Source: Loxodes magnus (taxonomy: Eukaryota; Ciliophora; Karyorelictea; Loxodida; Loxodidae). Taken from it: a stretch of 64,000 nucleotides of DNA. Under the pieces are notes generated by a model. That model was not told the DNA's origin and made no database searches. It saw only the letters and a program-made list of their open reading frames with translations. The position numbers and the translations under genes were made by a program. The stretch lies in the NCBI GenBank assembly GCA_946699065.1, contig CAMPDV010000136.1, positions 248,001 to 312,000 on the forward strand. The letters are read 5' to 3'. Of the stretch, positions 9,995 through 25,990 are shown one piece after another (position 1 is the stretch's first letter; each line of letters starts with the position of its first letter).

Positions 9995-12900
9995 ATATGG
10001 GATTTCTTTAAGAGGATCATTATGGGTTATAAAAGTATAATTTACTATAGCTTAGTTAGCTATATGACTACAGCTTTATAGTTAATTTATAGTAAAATGT
10101 TTAATAGTTTCTAACCACTATATTTGATTATAAGTTGATGTATAGAATCATTTAAATATAAGGATATAAAAGCTAAATAAATAAGTAAACTAAGTAGATT
10201 TAAATTAAGTTTAGTCTCATTGAAAGCTTTTATTTTAAGTGCTAGATCATGAAATTATCTTAGTTAACTATAATTAATTAAATTCTGTAGGTAAATACTA
10301 TTAATGTTCAGATGTTTTGCACCCTTTGCTGGTAAGAGTAATAAAACTATTACTCTCTTTAGAAATAGTTTAAGATTACAGTACTTATACTTAAATTTTT
10401 AAATAGATAGCATTAGTTTAAGTTAAAAGTCTTAAAATATTTTTTAACTAACTCTTTTATTCTTAAATTGATAACTGAAATCTCTGATATTTCAAATATG
10501 TAGAATCATATAATCCTAAGCTATTTAAGGAAGCTTTTAGATATAAATTTATAGTAATTAAAAATACAAAGATGCTTTAAGCGCTTTTTAAATCTTAAGA
10601 GAAGAAATTTAGTATTCAACTGAGTAATATAGATAAGTATTACTAAAAAGAAGTTAAGGAGAAAGATAGATATTTTACTAAAATCAATTTCTAATTTTTA
10701 AAGAAATTTCTCTATTTATCAAGATAAATAAGCTCTAGTTTGGCTTATTACAATGTAGCTATAAAGATAAACTCATTTTACTAACATTTCTAATAACTAA
10801 CTCATAAGGATAATAATAGCTGATTGATAGTTAGCATTTAGTTTCTATATGATCAGTTAGGAAGGAAGATAATACACTCATATTTATATTAAGATATCAT
10901 TTTATTCAAATAGAGCAACAGAGTGAAATAATATCAACTGAAAGTTATCTTAAACTAAAGAACAATCATTAAATCGTATAGCCTTTAGACTATTATACTA
11001 GACTAGGAATATTATTCAACAAGATTGGCTTATATAATGCTATATAGTCGAGATTAATATTCCAAATAAAATTCTTAGCTATCTAAATAGAATTAGTAAT
11101 GCTATAAGTTTATGTACTGAGAAAAAGAATAAGTTTATTTAAATTTCCATCAAAAGTAAAAGAAAATACTATAATGGGAGAGGAAATAACATTATTTTCT
11201 ATAGGATTCTATGAATGTGAGTTTATTAAGCTATTTTAAGAATAATTTTAACTATAAAAACATTATGAAACTCAAGCATAAGAATAACTTAAGCTTAAGT
11301 CAGTTTTAACTTAATTTAAAGGTACAAAGTTCCTTTAGCGCTTTAAAAAGTAAACAAATTTCATCAAACTAAACTTCTAAAATAATCAAGTTAAATGAAT
11401 GGAAATCTTTTTAACTAAGTAACCAAAATCTTTGTACACATTTGCAAATTATTCTACTAATATTCTTTTAGTCTTTTTAGATTAAAGATGTAATATAAAT
11501 TAATTAGCGTGAATAGATATTTACAGTAAAGCTGAAAATTTGTCTAAACAATTAGATACAAAATAAGAAAAAAGAAACTTGCTTTATTAGATAGAAAATT
11601 AAAATTTGAAGCTTTCGGGTAAAAGCTGATAATATAAATTACTGTAATGAACTTCTAACCTTCAAACAAAAAGAAGATTGGAAAATGTCACTAAGAGATT
11701 AATTTAAATATATAAAAATAAATTTAAGAACTTAAAATTAGCGAAGATAATTGTATTAAGATGCTAAAACAAGAAAATACTTGACTTTATTTTACTAGTT
11801 AAGTTATGCTTTAATAAGAAGAAAAAATCTGATTGGTATTGAATTAAAGACTCTATGAGAGAAATGGGGGTAATTTTTAGTACTGAGAGTGAAATAAAAA
11901 TCTTAAATTTGAGCTTTAGTTCTGGGATATTTAATGGTAACCTTTTTCATCGTAAGTCTATCAATATAAGCATATATAGAAATGTCAGCTTTCTAAGCTA
12001 TAAGGCAAATAAAAATAAAAGCTATTATGAGACGATTGTAAAGTTAGTAAAATAGATATAAATCTAGGTCAGGAAGATGCTCTCTTTTGATTGCTGTTAA
12101 CAACTATAACATTTAACATTAAGACACTAAATAATCTTAATAATCCTCTATCAATTAAAGGGTAAAATAATTAAAATTCTTGATATTTAATCTTATAATA
12201 ATTAAATTAGGTTTTAAAGCTTTCTTTGAGTAAATAATTAAAAAGCCTGCTTTGATCATAGTAATTTTTCAATATTGTTTGTTAATTCAGAGGAGATATA
12301 GAAAATAAGGAAATGTAGACATTTATAATTTGTTAATTAATAAACTAATTTAGTTTCTTGGAAAAAATGAATTAGACTAAAAGAGAATAAATTAGAGTTT
12401 AGGCGTATTAGTAATATCTGATTCTTGAGGAAATTGAGAATGTAAATCTATTTTATCTTCTAAAGCTTATTTATTTGAGTACTATTTAGCCTTGTTTAAG
12501 TATACTGATTCTACTTTTTAATTGTTTTATTATAGTTTAATGAAATTTAAAACTATGTGACAATCTTAAATTTATAATAGCTATTTAAAATGTTGAGAGA
12601 TTTAAGCTAAATTTTAAATGCTTTACTAACAATTTTTTAGAATGGATGCTTTAATAGATCCAGCATGTCTTCTGATTTTAGTTGTCTGGTGGTCAAAGTT
12701 AGAATTAATTTCAAGCTGGTGTAAGTTAAATAGCTTGTAAAGTAAATCCATCAGTATTAGACCTAAAAATTCTCTTTCATATGAGTTTCGGATTTAAATA
12801 AATTTAGCTGAAGATACATAGTAAAAGGGGAAATCAGCTTTACATTCTAATAGTAAGAAATCAGAGAGGAAATATATTAATCTTATTTTATTGATAAATT

Positions 12901-15900
12901 GGTTAGCTTTCTTGCAGTCAATTTTGGTCTAAGGTATATTTTAATTTAGATATCATTTAAGCAGAAAAGCATTTAAAGCTCCTTCTATCAAAACCAATTT
13001 TAAATATCTTGCTAATTTCTTTATACATACACTTAGTTAAATACATAAAAGAGTTATTTTGATATGATATATTTACGAGAGACACTTAGCTAAAACATTA
13101 AATAAGAAAAAATCGGTGAATTAGAATTTTTAGACTTTCTAAGTTAAAAGAACAAATTTAACATAATGCATTTCAAGTCCCTCACATATTGGAGTATAAT
13201 AATAAAAAATGATTTTATATAATTTTGGTGTTAATAGAAAGAAATAAATATGAAGAAAGTAAACAGTAGGCTGAGTATTTAGCTGTATATCAACATTATC
13301 TCATTTGATAGTTTTCAATCTAGAAACAAATATCTAAAATAAGAAAAACTAAAATATTATAATCTAACAAGACAAAACTATGATAGTGACATTTAAAATT
13401 TCTACAATTAACAAGTATTTAGATAAATTTAACATCTATCATTCTATAAAACGATTCATAAGCAAAATTAAATCCTTTTTTATCATTTAGAAATACAATG
13501 AAAATACTTCATTAGTGCATGATATAAAAGCTAAGAATAATCGAATTTTTGCTAATAATTTAATGGATTTTATAGAAAAATAAAATAATAATCTCTTAGC
13601 TAAATTAATTCTCTTTTAAGATTAAAATTTAAAAGTTTCTACGTTATCTAAATTAAAAAATAGCAACTATCAAAAAATATTTATTAGATAAGTCTCTTAA
13701 ATGTAACTAAATCTTCTCTCCCTTTGTTTCCAAAACAACTATTTCTACCAGATTTATCATTCAATTTATATGTAAAAACTTTATCATCTTGAAAATATCC
13801 AAGCATGCTGATATGAAGTTAATAAACTCTAAAATACTAAAATATAAATGTTTGCTTTTATTTGTAAAAAGTCTAATTTTTATTCTTTTGATCAGACAAA
13901 TTTAAGAGAAAGAAAAGAATTATTAGCTATTGATTTTTAAATTAGACTGATTATGATATGATGATAAATAAATATCTACAATTAATATTTTTCTAAGTAA
14001 TAAAAGAGAACAATAACATATATAGTGTAATTATAGATTTCATATAGATAAATAGATTAAGCTTTATGCAAAAGGCTAATTAAAAAGCAAACTTTATTAT
14101 TTAACTTAAGGATTTAATTTCTTAAAATTTAAAAATAAAATAGATATTTCAACTGTAGCTATATTAGTTCCTTTTCTTGCTTGAAATTAGTTTGAGAAGT
14201 TATGCTTAATGAAAGTAATTTGGTTTCTTTATTAAGAATTCATCCAGATTTATAGATATTTATATATATTTAAGAAATTAAATGAGTTTATTTAAAGATA
14301 TATTTCTATGCTTCATTTTCTCATTTATAAGAAACTTTAAATAATAGACACATACAGATTTTAAGAATTTACAACTAAATATAAATTTGGAAGTTGTAGT
14401 GTTAAGATAAACCTGGAAATCTAGCAATATGAAGGGAACTATAATTTTAACTAACTCTTAAAAATTTTATTGACTTAAAAATATTTTGGAAGAGATGAAA
14501 TATAATACCCAAGTAAAGCTTCATTATTAGAAATGCTGAATTGGCAAAACATAAAACTAACCGTAAAACATTCAAGTAAGGATCTATAAAGCAGATATAA
14601 ATAATTAAAATGCTGCTTAATTAGCATTTTCTAATTTATCTTTCTAGTTAAAAATTTTATTAAAGATAACTTAGAAAAAATAATAGAAATGTGCTTTAGA
14701 TAAATAAGAAGATAAATAAAATGAATCCTAATTTTATGCTTAATCTACTAATAATATAAAGCAAATAATTATAGTGGAGCAATAAAATTTACTCTTTATT
14801 TGATTATCAATCTCTAGTTAGATTCTCTTTAAATATTAAATTTATAAGGTAGATAGTATATTATACAGAACCTGCTATTACTCTATAAATATAGTAATCT
14901 AATTATAAAATTTTCTTAAGTATAATAAAATTATCTTGATGTATTTCCTTACTCAGAGACTTCATTTAAATGGTTATTAATTGCTTAAAGTTAGAAATAA
15001 AAGATAAGATAGTCAAATTTGTATTATTAGAGTTGCATGTATAATTGTAGTAATTCATATATTTATACATAGAGAACTCCTAAGGATAAGCTTAAATATT
15101 AGATATAATATCCTAATTTTTTATATGAAGGAAGCTTTAAAATCAACTTACAAATATTTTCTAATTAAATCCCTAGAGTTTAAGTTTAAATTAGTATAAA
15201 CTGATATAAGGAACTAAGAAATGTATATTTATAGTTTATTATGGTAGTTATGGTAACGATGAAAAATCTAGAAGTAGCCAAAGGCATCTATATATCATAC
15301 TACGATATTATAAAGATAGCAAAAATCTACATCAATATCATAATTAAAAAATTGAAATTAGAATCAATAAAATTAAAAATTTTAGATATCTAAAACTTAA
15401 AATATTTGAACCAAAAAATTTCCTAATAAACCATATAGCTAAAGGTATAAACAACTATATAGTTAATTATTTTCTAAGTTATTTATATAAATTTAATTTC
15501 GGAAGTATAAATGAATTTTTAGAATCAAAATCTAAAAATTAAAATTGGCTTTTTCTTCTAGAATAGTTAGGAAATTTTACCTCATTTAAAGTTATATCAA
15601 TATATCACTTTCAAAAACCTATAAATGTGAAGCTTAATAAAAATATCCTATTTATAAAATCTAAAATTTTTATCAATCTTAAATTTGTTCTGTTTTGGTA
15701 CTTTCTAAGTTAAATAAAATAAGATAATGCATCTATATCTTTTATCTTTTTAAAAATATAACTAAGATGAATATTTTACAAACGAAGTTAGATACTCTTA
15801 CTATTTGTCAGTTCAATACAATCCTAGCTTTAAAAAGAATTACATATCATAACATTATATTTTCTTTTCATAGATATTATATATTTCATACGTTTACCAT

Positions 15901-16540
15901 TTAAACCTTAAGCTGATATCAAATTAAAGATTTATTATTTATTTCATTTCAAATTTAATCAAATGTATTTATGTATAAGCAGCTAGATCTAAAAGATTTA
16001 ATAATACACATTCCAAATTTAAGTTTTAGTTTTATTTAAAAAATTATTAAAGAAAAAGAATTTCTAGAAGCTATTTAATTTCTTAAAAAAGTTGATCTTG
16101 GAACAAAAAATTTTGCTGGCATAAAGATGGATTTACTATTTTAAATTTCATAGTTCTTATCTGTTCTTAAAGCATTCGAATGTTTATTTCTGATTTTTAA
16201 TATTTAACTTGAAATAAACCTAAATATTTATTTAGATTACTTTTGCTTAATAATACTTATCTTTAAGTTTTACTTAAAGCCAATTAAAAATCAATAAGCA
16301 CTAAATATTGATTCAGAAGTTATTAAAGTATCATTAAAATAATTATCTAATAGAACTTCTTCCAGCTTTATTAAAACAAATAAAGGTAATTAAAAAAATA
16401 TTTATGCTTCATTTTCGCTAGAATAATTAGGGTTTTTTATCTTCCTTAATTTTAGTTGTATCAAGTGACAAATTGATATATGAACCCAGTAAAGTTAGAT
16501 TAAGTACTTAAAAATATTTTATTTTTCTTGAGTGATATGG
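9995..16540. other. A+T-rich DNA without recognised genes
   Basis: About 6.5 kb. The first 50 bp or so resemble the flank at 26773. I could not find a motif-bearing protein, tRNA or element on either strand, but short exons of unfamiliar genes could be missed because nearly every frame is open under this code. Confidence 0.5.
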
Positions 16541-19500
16541 AATAATAGTGCTAGACAAGTTTCTAAATAAATTTCTTATTTAAGTCTTAAATGACGCATA
16601 GATTTTAGAATAATAGTAGAAAATATTCATTAAGCAATTGCTGCTAATAAATTTATAGTAAAAGATCTAATATATCAAATAGAGTAGCTTTCAAAATTAT
16701 ATAGTTATATAACTTTATGAGATTCATTTTTACTTAAACTACAGCAAAAATAAATTTTATTGTAGTTTAAGAAATCTCTTTATTTGCAAATTCTATTACT
16801 TAGATTTTCATTAAATAATAGAATATTTTATATTTTATTATTGTTGATGATCTCAATAATACTTACTTAAGATATAAAAGAGATGCTGCTTTTGAAATAA
16901 AATTAGTTTATTTTATACTTACATTCAGATATTTAATTCTATTTATATTCATTAATATTTTTGTAGCTATCAAGAGCTTCTTGATCATGTTAGCCTCCTA
17001 ATATATTCATTTATTTCTTTTTAAACTCAACTCTTGTCTTAAGAATGAAAAAGTTTTTATAGCATTGGATAAAATTAAAAAAACATAATTTACAACATTT
17101 TTATATTGCTCCTTGCTTCATTTATTGATTCTTTTATCGAATTTAATTTTGAGTTATATCTAGCATATTAAGATTTCTACCTTGTTAGTTAGTTATTCAA
17201 TTATCATCAAATCAAATTACTTTTATTCCTTAAATTTTATGATATGCAATCTATTATCTTCTATTTGCAATGATCTGTAACTATTCTCTAAGTTCTATTA
17301 TACTAGAGTAAACTTAAATTTAGTTATTATAAAATAATAATTTTTATTTCCTTAATCTCTATTAATATTCAAGGGGAATATTTTCTATAATTAAGTTAGG
17401 TAAATCTTTATGCTTTTTAAGCTGAAATATAATTAGCCATGTGAATTAATTTTTGCTTTATTTACTTTATCTCCTTTAGCTTTTAAGAATTTTAGTCTAA
17501 AATACAATAAAAAATTAATCTATGAACTTTCTTCTGTTTAACTATTGATAGTTTCAAAATTCACTCTCTCATTAACTATAATATACTTTTAGAAAATATT
17601 TAACTATTATCTGACTCTTTTCTGGCTACAAAGCTAAGATGTTAGCTTTAACTTGTTTCCTACTTCCGTAATTAGGAATATAATTTATGTTTGATTCTTT
17701 TACTACGAATGCTTATCACTTTAATTAGCTTATTAGATTAAGGGTTTCTTCATTATTTCTACATATATTGAGAAATATTTTTCTAGTGGATGTGAGAGAT
17801 TTTAAATAAGTTTAGATTTATTACTAAAAGAACTGTAAAAATTAAATTTTATCTAAATTTAAAATTCAACTTAAGGAAAGCTCAATTTAAAACGATTGTG
17901 ATACATTTAAAAGCTTCTCATTAATTAAAACTTCAATTTTTGAAAATATTAGCTCTTTAGATCTTCAAATCTTTTCATCTAAGATTTAAGCTAAAACTTC
18001 GAGATACGATCTAAGACTCAATTTTCAATCTTAGTGCTTATGAAAAAACATAAAATTATTTTAATTTTTTCTGACTTTTATAATTTATCTAAGTTGTTTA
18101 TTTAACTTTAAATAACTAAGATACCACATAAAATTATACCTCAATTTTAAATTATTAGCTTTAAGTTAGCTTTTATTTAACTATTTTAGGTAGATAAACA
18201 AAATAGATGTTCCTAGTTTTTGTTATTGCTTGCTGAAATCATTTTGGAATTATATAAATTATTTTTTTATGTTTCTTTTCAAAAAAATTAATTTACCTAT
18301 AATTACTTTCGTTTCAATTACAGGTAGCATTATTAAATTATCAACTTTCATACCTTTCTCTCTTAATATCATTTTAACTTTATATTTTAACTATTATCTT
18401 TGAGCATCTTCCTTCTTTCAAAGCCTTCAGATATGGTTGTCTTAATTCCTTTAATATTAATATATAAATCATCAGTTTGCATACTATAAACCAATAAAAA
18501 TCCTTATTTAATCTCTCAAAAAAATATTTAATTCTATCTTAGGCTATAGAAATTCCTATTTTTATTACCTCTTTATATAGATATAAGGGAACATGAGAGT
18601 TAAATATCTTTTAATAAAGTGTTTATTAAATATATTTCCTTTCTATAACTTAGAGTGTTTCTTCTATTATATTTATCCCTTTATATACATCATATTTTAA
18701 CTTCATTATGATACTTTTCAAGATAAATTTAGGCTAGAAGGTCAATCTATTTTAATAAATCTTGCTTCTAAGTAATTATCAAGCAAATAAGACTTATTAT
18801 ATACCCTTCTTATATATAGTTTTAGCTTTATATCATAAGGTTAATGAGATAATACATCTTGAATAGATTGACTCTAGTCTTTAGTTGCATCTTTGAAAAC
18901 TTATTAGCTAGATCCAAGTTTTTGTTATTAAACCGCACTATGTAATAAAGCTTAATTATAAGGAAATTAAATTTTTAGTCTTTGTTTCTAAATGTTAGTT
19001 CTAACTAGAAGACATTAAAGAAAATAAAGCTATAAAATAAACCTTTTTAGGGTTTAGAAATTATAGAAAGTAAAGAGTCTTTAAGTGATAAAAGACTAAG
19101 CTAGTTTAAATTAAGCTTTAGTTTTTTATTTTTACCTTACTTTGCTTTTATATCTTAGACAGAGTTGTATGCTAACCTAGATTTAATATCCTCTGCTTGT
19201 ATATTTGTATAGACCTTTAATTAAATAAGAGTCTAAATTAGTATTAGATAGCTTTATTTTATAATACCTCTAGATATTGATTTACTATGGCATTATAATT
19301 TTAATACTTCAAACTATTTATTTTTAGCTACAAAAATAAAATTACTAAGCATGCACATTAAAGCTAATATTCAGAGATAAACTTTCTACTTTCATAGTAA
19401 TAATATCAATCTTTTAGTTTCTTAATGAAGTTCTATATAGTAATATCCCTTAAGATATACTTGCATCTTGAAAATCGTATGACTATTCTAAGAAATGAAA

Positions 19501-20926
19501 AGGCTATAAAATAAATTTTCTATAGCTTGCTAAGCTTTATTTTGACTTTTTGCTTAAAAGAGTTAGCTTTTTAAGCATTAAATTAGTGATATTTGCTTAA
19601 ATCAAGGCTTCATAGCTTTATTATAATACATCTAAATTTAAAATCCCTATTTTTTAATATCCTTTTTACATTAAATCTATTAACTTTGACTTAGCATCTC
19701 TTTTAAATGAATTTAGCATTCAAATTTGATTTTAGTTCTTTTAACTGAAGGATACATTTGAAGGAATTTAAAATAGGCTATTTAATAGCTTTTTTCCTTC
19801 CTACTTCATGCTTATTTACAGTTTATCTTCTCCCACGTTAAAATCTTAATGCCTAAATTTTAATGAGCATGTGATGATAACTTCATAAACTTAATTCTCT
19901 TTGTAATAGAAACAAAGAAATCTTTCTGTTTAATTCTATCTGATTTTAAGGAATTAAAAAGTAAGATATTGACTACTGTAGAAAAAGGAAAATAAAAGGT
20001 TATGGAAATTATGACTTAGATTAAATACAAATAGCTAAAGTTTGGATATTTTAGTGTCCTAGATAGCTTAAAAAACTATTTTATTCCATTCTAGGACTAA
20101 AATAAATTCTAGCTAAAAGAGCTTAAAAGTGACAAATGATAGTAGTAATTATGATCCTAACTAAAAAAAATAAAAATAAAAGGTAAAAATTAAGAAGAAG
20201 TTAAACTTTCATCTCTTTGATTAAATCTAAAGATGTGAAGATCTGAAATTTAAATGGAATCATAAACACTAATTTTAATAGCAATGAATCAGTTAGAATT
20301 TCTAGTGATTTATTCCTTTCAAACGAAAGCAGAGAATAATAAAAAAATATGAAGCTTAAATAGTTATTAGAATCATTTAATGAATTGAGTATTTTTGATT
20401 TAAACATTATTTCTAATAGAAATTCATAAGATGCTTTAATTTCATAGATAAAGTTAGGTTATGTTTGTAAGAGTTTCTAGTCTGTTTTTAAAATATAGGT
20501 GGCAAAAGAATTGAAGACAGGCTAAGTAATTTAAATTTTGTAGAAAGAAGAAAATTCAAAGAAAGTAAAATGAAGATGCTAATAAAAGGAGGAAATTAAT
20601 TCGAATAAAGTGTATAAGTAAGTGAAATCAAGTTTATAAGTATGTGAAATAATAAATATCAAAAGACTTAGTATTTAACGATTTATCAAAATTGGTAAAT
20701 CTAATTTACCTTAACAGTGTAAAGGAATTGACATATTTACTAGCTTCATTCTTTCTTTAGATTTGTGTATATAATAATATTTTGGCTGCAATTTACACTT
20801 ATGATTTCATATTGTCTTATTTATAGCTTATTTTTTAATTTTCTTAATACTTTAATGCCTTTCTTAACTTAAAGCGTGTAAAAAATTAAATAATTGAAAG
20901 TATATATAAATACAATAATAAAAAGA

Positions 20927-23900
20927 AGAATCTTTATTAATTTTATGAAGCTCAATACCTTTTCTCTTATCTTTTTGGTTCAGATATTCTTTCTCTTTCT
21001 CATTCTAAATTTTTTTATTATTGAAAGATAGGTAAAATTTACTTGAAGATATTACAATATCATACTCTACTTTAGGTAAATTGATTTTAGAATAACAATT
21101 AACTAAATATTTTCCCTTTATAATTTTATTCTATTTTCTCTACTTTAAAATAAATAATTTATTAAGTTTAATTACCTTTGTTTCAATTGTTGCAGAGGAA
21201 ATATGTTTTAGCAAGAGATGTATTACATAGCTTCTTGCTTCAGATACAATAAACTTTTTATTTTTGATCTAATATTTATATTTTCAAGGTTAATTTATTA
21301 CCTTTTATGCTTAAATAACCTAGAATAATCAACTTTTATTTTATATCTTAAAAAGCATTTACCAATAAATCTCAGGCTTTAAATATCTTAATTTTCTAAG
21401 CTATTTCTAAAATTTAACTAATTAGCCTATAAAATTAACTATATAACACCTTATACTCCAATTTCTGTTTCTTACCCTGTCCACATAAATATTTATAGAA
21501 CAAATTATTAATTTTAAAACTTTTCATCTCAGTCTTCTTAATTTAGATTCCTATAAGATCTGAAATATTTAAGCAAAGCTATTGCTTCATATCTTAAAAA
21601 TGTAAAATCCCTTTATTTTATATCCTATTAAGTTTGGACTTTATTTAGCAGACAGTGTAAATAGCAATTCTAAAACTTGTATATTAAGTACGTAAATTTA
21701 TCCCTATTTTTTAACGGATATTAACTTAGCATTTTCTACATCTTATATAAGACTTAAGCCTGCTTTAATTACCTCTTCTTAGTTTTAAAATTCTACTAAT
21801 TAACCAACTAATTTTTCTAATTGAGTATTCCTCTATTGCCTTACTTATCTATCTGACTATCCGTATTTTTTAATAACTCTACCCGCTTAATATCCTTTAA
21901 TTTCCTAGTTACCTAATAGTTTTACTTAGCTACCTTAGTTTTAGCAATTAATAGCTTTTACCTTTTACCTTAAATATTTACTAGATTACATCCTTTAATT
22001 TTAAAGGCAGCTTACAAGATATAAACATTTAGATGTAGCTCTATGATAGATGTATAAGAGGCAGTTTGTTAATGCTAAGCTAAACGTATAATGGCTAGCT
22101 TTAAATGAGCGCTTACAATTATTTGATGGTATATTTGTTTATTAACGTATTCTCCATTTATAATGGGGTAGAATAGTTGCTGCGAGACTAGAGAGAAAAT
22201 AAATGATGAGGGTTAAGAAATAGAAGAGGAGCGATGGATGGATTGCATAAGTAAGAAAAAGGAATAGAAATAGGAGAAAGAGAAAAAGAAGGAATAAAAG
22301 CAAACTCTTTTTAATATTAACCTTAATGAGAAGGAAAAGGAAATTCTCACTAACTTCAAGTCTATTTATAGAAGATTCATTGTTAGGAGATCTTTTGATT
22401 ATATAACTGAGGCTGATTATTATAACTCAGACTGAGAGATTTAAGTGGAGGGCTTGCCTTAAATTTATCCTAAGTATAATAGAGTCTATTTAATTAAAAA
22501 CCCTAAGTCCTTATTCTTATGCTAAACCTTTAGCATTTAGGATGGAATTGCTTTTAACTATCATAGAGAATTTTTAACTTAATTTAGTCATCCTAATCTA
22601 GTTGAAATCTTCGAAACTTACTAAGACAAAAGGAGCTTTAAGGCAATTTACTAATATAATAATTATATTCCTCTATCCATTTACAAACTCACCAAGCGAA
22701 TGGAAAAATTCAAAGAGCATGAAATAAAGGCATTTGCTGAACAATTGCTAGGTCTTATTTAGTACTTCCACTAGAACAATGTCATTATAAAGTCAATAAC
22801 AGCAGACCATATCTTGGTTAATCAAGAAGATCCCTTCTCTCACCCTCTAAAATTAGCAAATCTATCACTTGCTGTCAAATTTCAGTAGCCGGTGATTATT
22901 TAGAATGTAGACTATAGATATTACGGTTGCCCTGAATTTTAAATTTGATAGTAGCAATTTTCCTATGCTAGTGATTTATGAGCAGCAGGCATTCTCTTAT
23001 TTGAACTTTGACTTGGATATCATCCAAACGAATCACTTTAGACATGTGCTTTAAGCGATTTAGAAAGTGAGAATCCTTAAAAATAGCAAGTAGAAAGTAA
23101 TGAATACATCTAAAACTGGATTTAGATAATTAAGCAGCTCAATAATAAGAAGAAGTTTTTTTCTGGAGGAGCCTTTCAGCTAATAAGTACTTTACTTGAA
23201 GTAGATCCTAAAAATAGACTAAGTGCCAAAAAGATACTACAATTTGGGGTATTCAAATTCCTTTCTGTTAGTTACGACCAATCATTGTAGATAACTGAGA
23301 AGCTAATGGCTTTCTATCATCTGTCTGATAACTTAAAGTTAGTCTATAAAATTTTAATTAACAAAGTAGTTAATGAGAGCCTGCAGACTTATGTAGCTTA
23401 AATGTTTAATATGATCGATAAGGATAGAAATGGATATATAACAAAATCAGAACTTAAGCATGCTATTTTAAAGAGTCATACAATCGATGACAGCTAGTTA
23501 AATGAACTGTTCAGCGCCTTAGATTCTACATAAGACGGAAGAATAGAATTTCAAGGTAAAAATTTTATTATAGAGTTCCTACTTCTTATGACCTACGATT
23601 CTATTAACTAAATATAATTGGAAAAGGGGGCAGAGAATTTGTTTTAAAATATTGATCAGGTAAGTTATTAATGCAGGATAAGAAGGGTTACATTAATAAA
23701 AGCTGTATTAAAACTTACTTTAGATATAACGAACAGCATGAAAAAATCTTTCTAAAGTTCTTTTCTGAAGCTTCATAAAACAGCAATCAATTGGCTCGTT
23801 AAGATTTTATCCAATAGTTCTTGAAAAATCAGGAAAACCATAATGTCATTATGTAACTTTAGCTGAAGAGCAAAAAATAAAGGAAGTCTTAATTTCTTCA

Positions 23901-25990
23901 CTAAAATTGTAATAATTTTGAAAGTCCTAGAAAATAAAATGAAAAAATTAAAAGTTCAACTCCAAGAGATAATAAAAAGAATAAGAAAGCTTTAAATTAA
24001 AAAATTACATGAACGTTTTAATAAATTTATTCTTTTGAAAAATATTCTTTTGTGCTAAGCGAGAAAAGCTTTAACCATAAATATCAACTTAACTTTCTCT
24101 TCCATCTTTTTTTAATTAAAATCCCTTACTAATATTTTTATTATTTTACCAGTTTTACACCAGATATTTAGCTATCTAAGTTTGTCTTTTTCTTAAAACA
24201 ATTATCTTAAAAGCATCATTCTTAAACATCTATTAAATCTAATTTCTTATATTAATTTCAAACTTAAAGTTTAACGAAAATATACAAAAATGGCAAACTT
24301 TATCCTTATTTAATTTAAATCTCTCATTTCAATACTAACTTATTAGCTATTTTTATCTATAAAACTAATCTACTAGCTAAACTAGTAATTAATTCCCTTT
24401 TCAAACTTAGCTTATCTTGCACCTTTTTGTTTGCAGGCTAATTTCTAAAAATAATGTTATTAGCATAATTGAAATTGGTTAAGCATATAGAACTACCTTC
24501 AGTATAATAAGTTTATATAACTCTAAAGTGTAAAATTTTGAAGATATGGCTCTTATAAGTATTTGCATTATACTAATAATTGATAATTTGCTAGTATAAC
24601 TAAACATGATACATCTAAGATTATATTCATATCTACTTATTGTACTTTCTATGACTACTAAGTGTATTTTAAAAGTAATAAGGGAAATAGTTAGAATACA
24701 AGTTAAAATTTAAAATTATTTTAAAGGAAATTCATATTTAATAGCCTTGTTGAAGGTATTCTAATGCTTTGAAGCAAAGGGAAATAAATAAAATCATCTA
24801 TGATACTGAAGGATGTTAGTATATGAGTAGATATGAATGCATATATAATACTAAGCTTATTTAATTAAGCAGGATAGTAGAATATCAAGAAAGATGATAG
24901 CATCAAATAAGTCTAAAGGGTAATTATACACAAATTATGTAATGAAAAACATACTAAGAGTAAATAATTTAAAATAATACTAAACATTAAACACAAAAAT
25001 AAGCATAAGTTAAGCTTTATTGCTTTAATAATAAAGTGATACCTGATAAATAAATCAGAAGCTATTTAATAACCTAAGAAAATTAAATTAGAAATACAGA
25101 TTTATTTAAAACTTAAAGGTTAGCATCTATATCAAAAGTATAAATATATTTAGAACAAAATTATTAAAATAAAGAAGAAGAAATTCAAAAAGCTCTAACT
25201 TTTATTTAAAACAAGCTTCAAATTTCATTATCTAAAAAACCTAATTTTTTCGTAATTAATATAGTTAAAAGAACTAAGTATTACTTCATTGTCAAGTAAT
25301 AACTCTGTTAGTTTCTATAATATTCTTTAAGAGACTTTTTTAAGGGAAAATTAAATATTTTATTTATACTGAATTCTTAAATTGCTGACTTTAATAATTA
25401 AGCTGAAAATTTTGCTACCATATAAAAAGTAAAGAAGATAGCATCAGATGTAATAATAAATTTATTTAACTTATAAACTAGAATTTTCTAGAAACTCGGC
25501 AAGTTAATAAATTAAGAGCTTAATCTTCAGCAAGCTAGAATTTATAAAAGATCTGATTGATATAAAATTATAGATACTTTTTGAAACTCATTCAATAAAA
25601 CATTTATAATTAGTTTTTCTTTTAGAGCTTAATTACTATATCTCATTAGGTAATAATATGACTTATATAACTATGAGATTTAATTTATAATCTTAGCTTA
25701 TACATAAAATCTTAAATTACATAATAATGATTTTTATCTAAATATCTTAAAGTCAATCATTATAAAAATATTAAGGCATATTTAAGCATTTTGTAATATC
25801 AATCTTTCTCTATATTTAGTTATAATATATAGTATGATAATAAATATTGAAGATTATATCTTATCAAACTTTAAGCTTTAAGTCCTGTTTAAAATATTAA
25901 TATCTAAAATATCTTTGCTTGCTATGAGGCTTTATCTATAAGATATTATCATAGCTTTAATGCTATAGAAGCTAAAGCTAAGATTATTAT
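20927..25990 (+). repeat. Kinase repeat unit, copy K2 (direct)
   Basis: The most complete copy of the unit. Its start aligns with base 1 of the window, and it runs past the point where the LINE interrupts K1. Gene, introns and near-invariant segment (24424-25181) are all present. Confidence 0.9.
22163..24012 (+). CDS. EF-hand pseudokinase, copy K2 (intact)
   Basis: Reference copy of the gene. Exons 22163-23555, 23574-23659 and 23677-24012 give 604 aa ending in TGA at 24010-24012. The N-terminus is MGQNSCCE (myristoylation motif). In the kinase domain the conserved Trp of DxWxxG is TGA, and the catalytic Lys, HRD Asp and DFG Asp are absent as in K1. Four EF-hand-like loops follow; the first is canonical. 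Differences from K1 are scattered and mostly silent or conservative. The family resemblance is to plant and alveolate CDPKs, but the residues needed for phosphotransfer are missing, so a catalytic role is unlikely. Confidence 0.85.
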
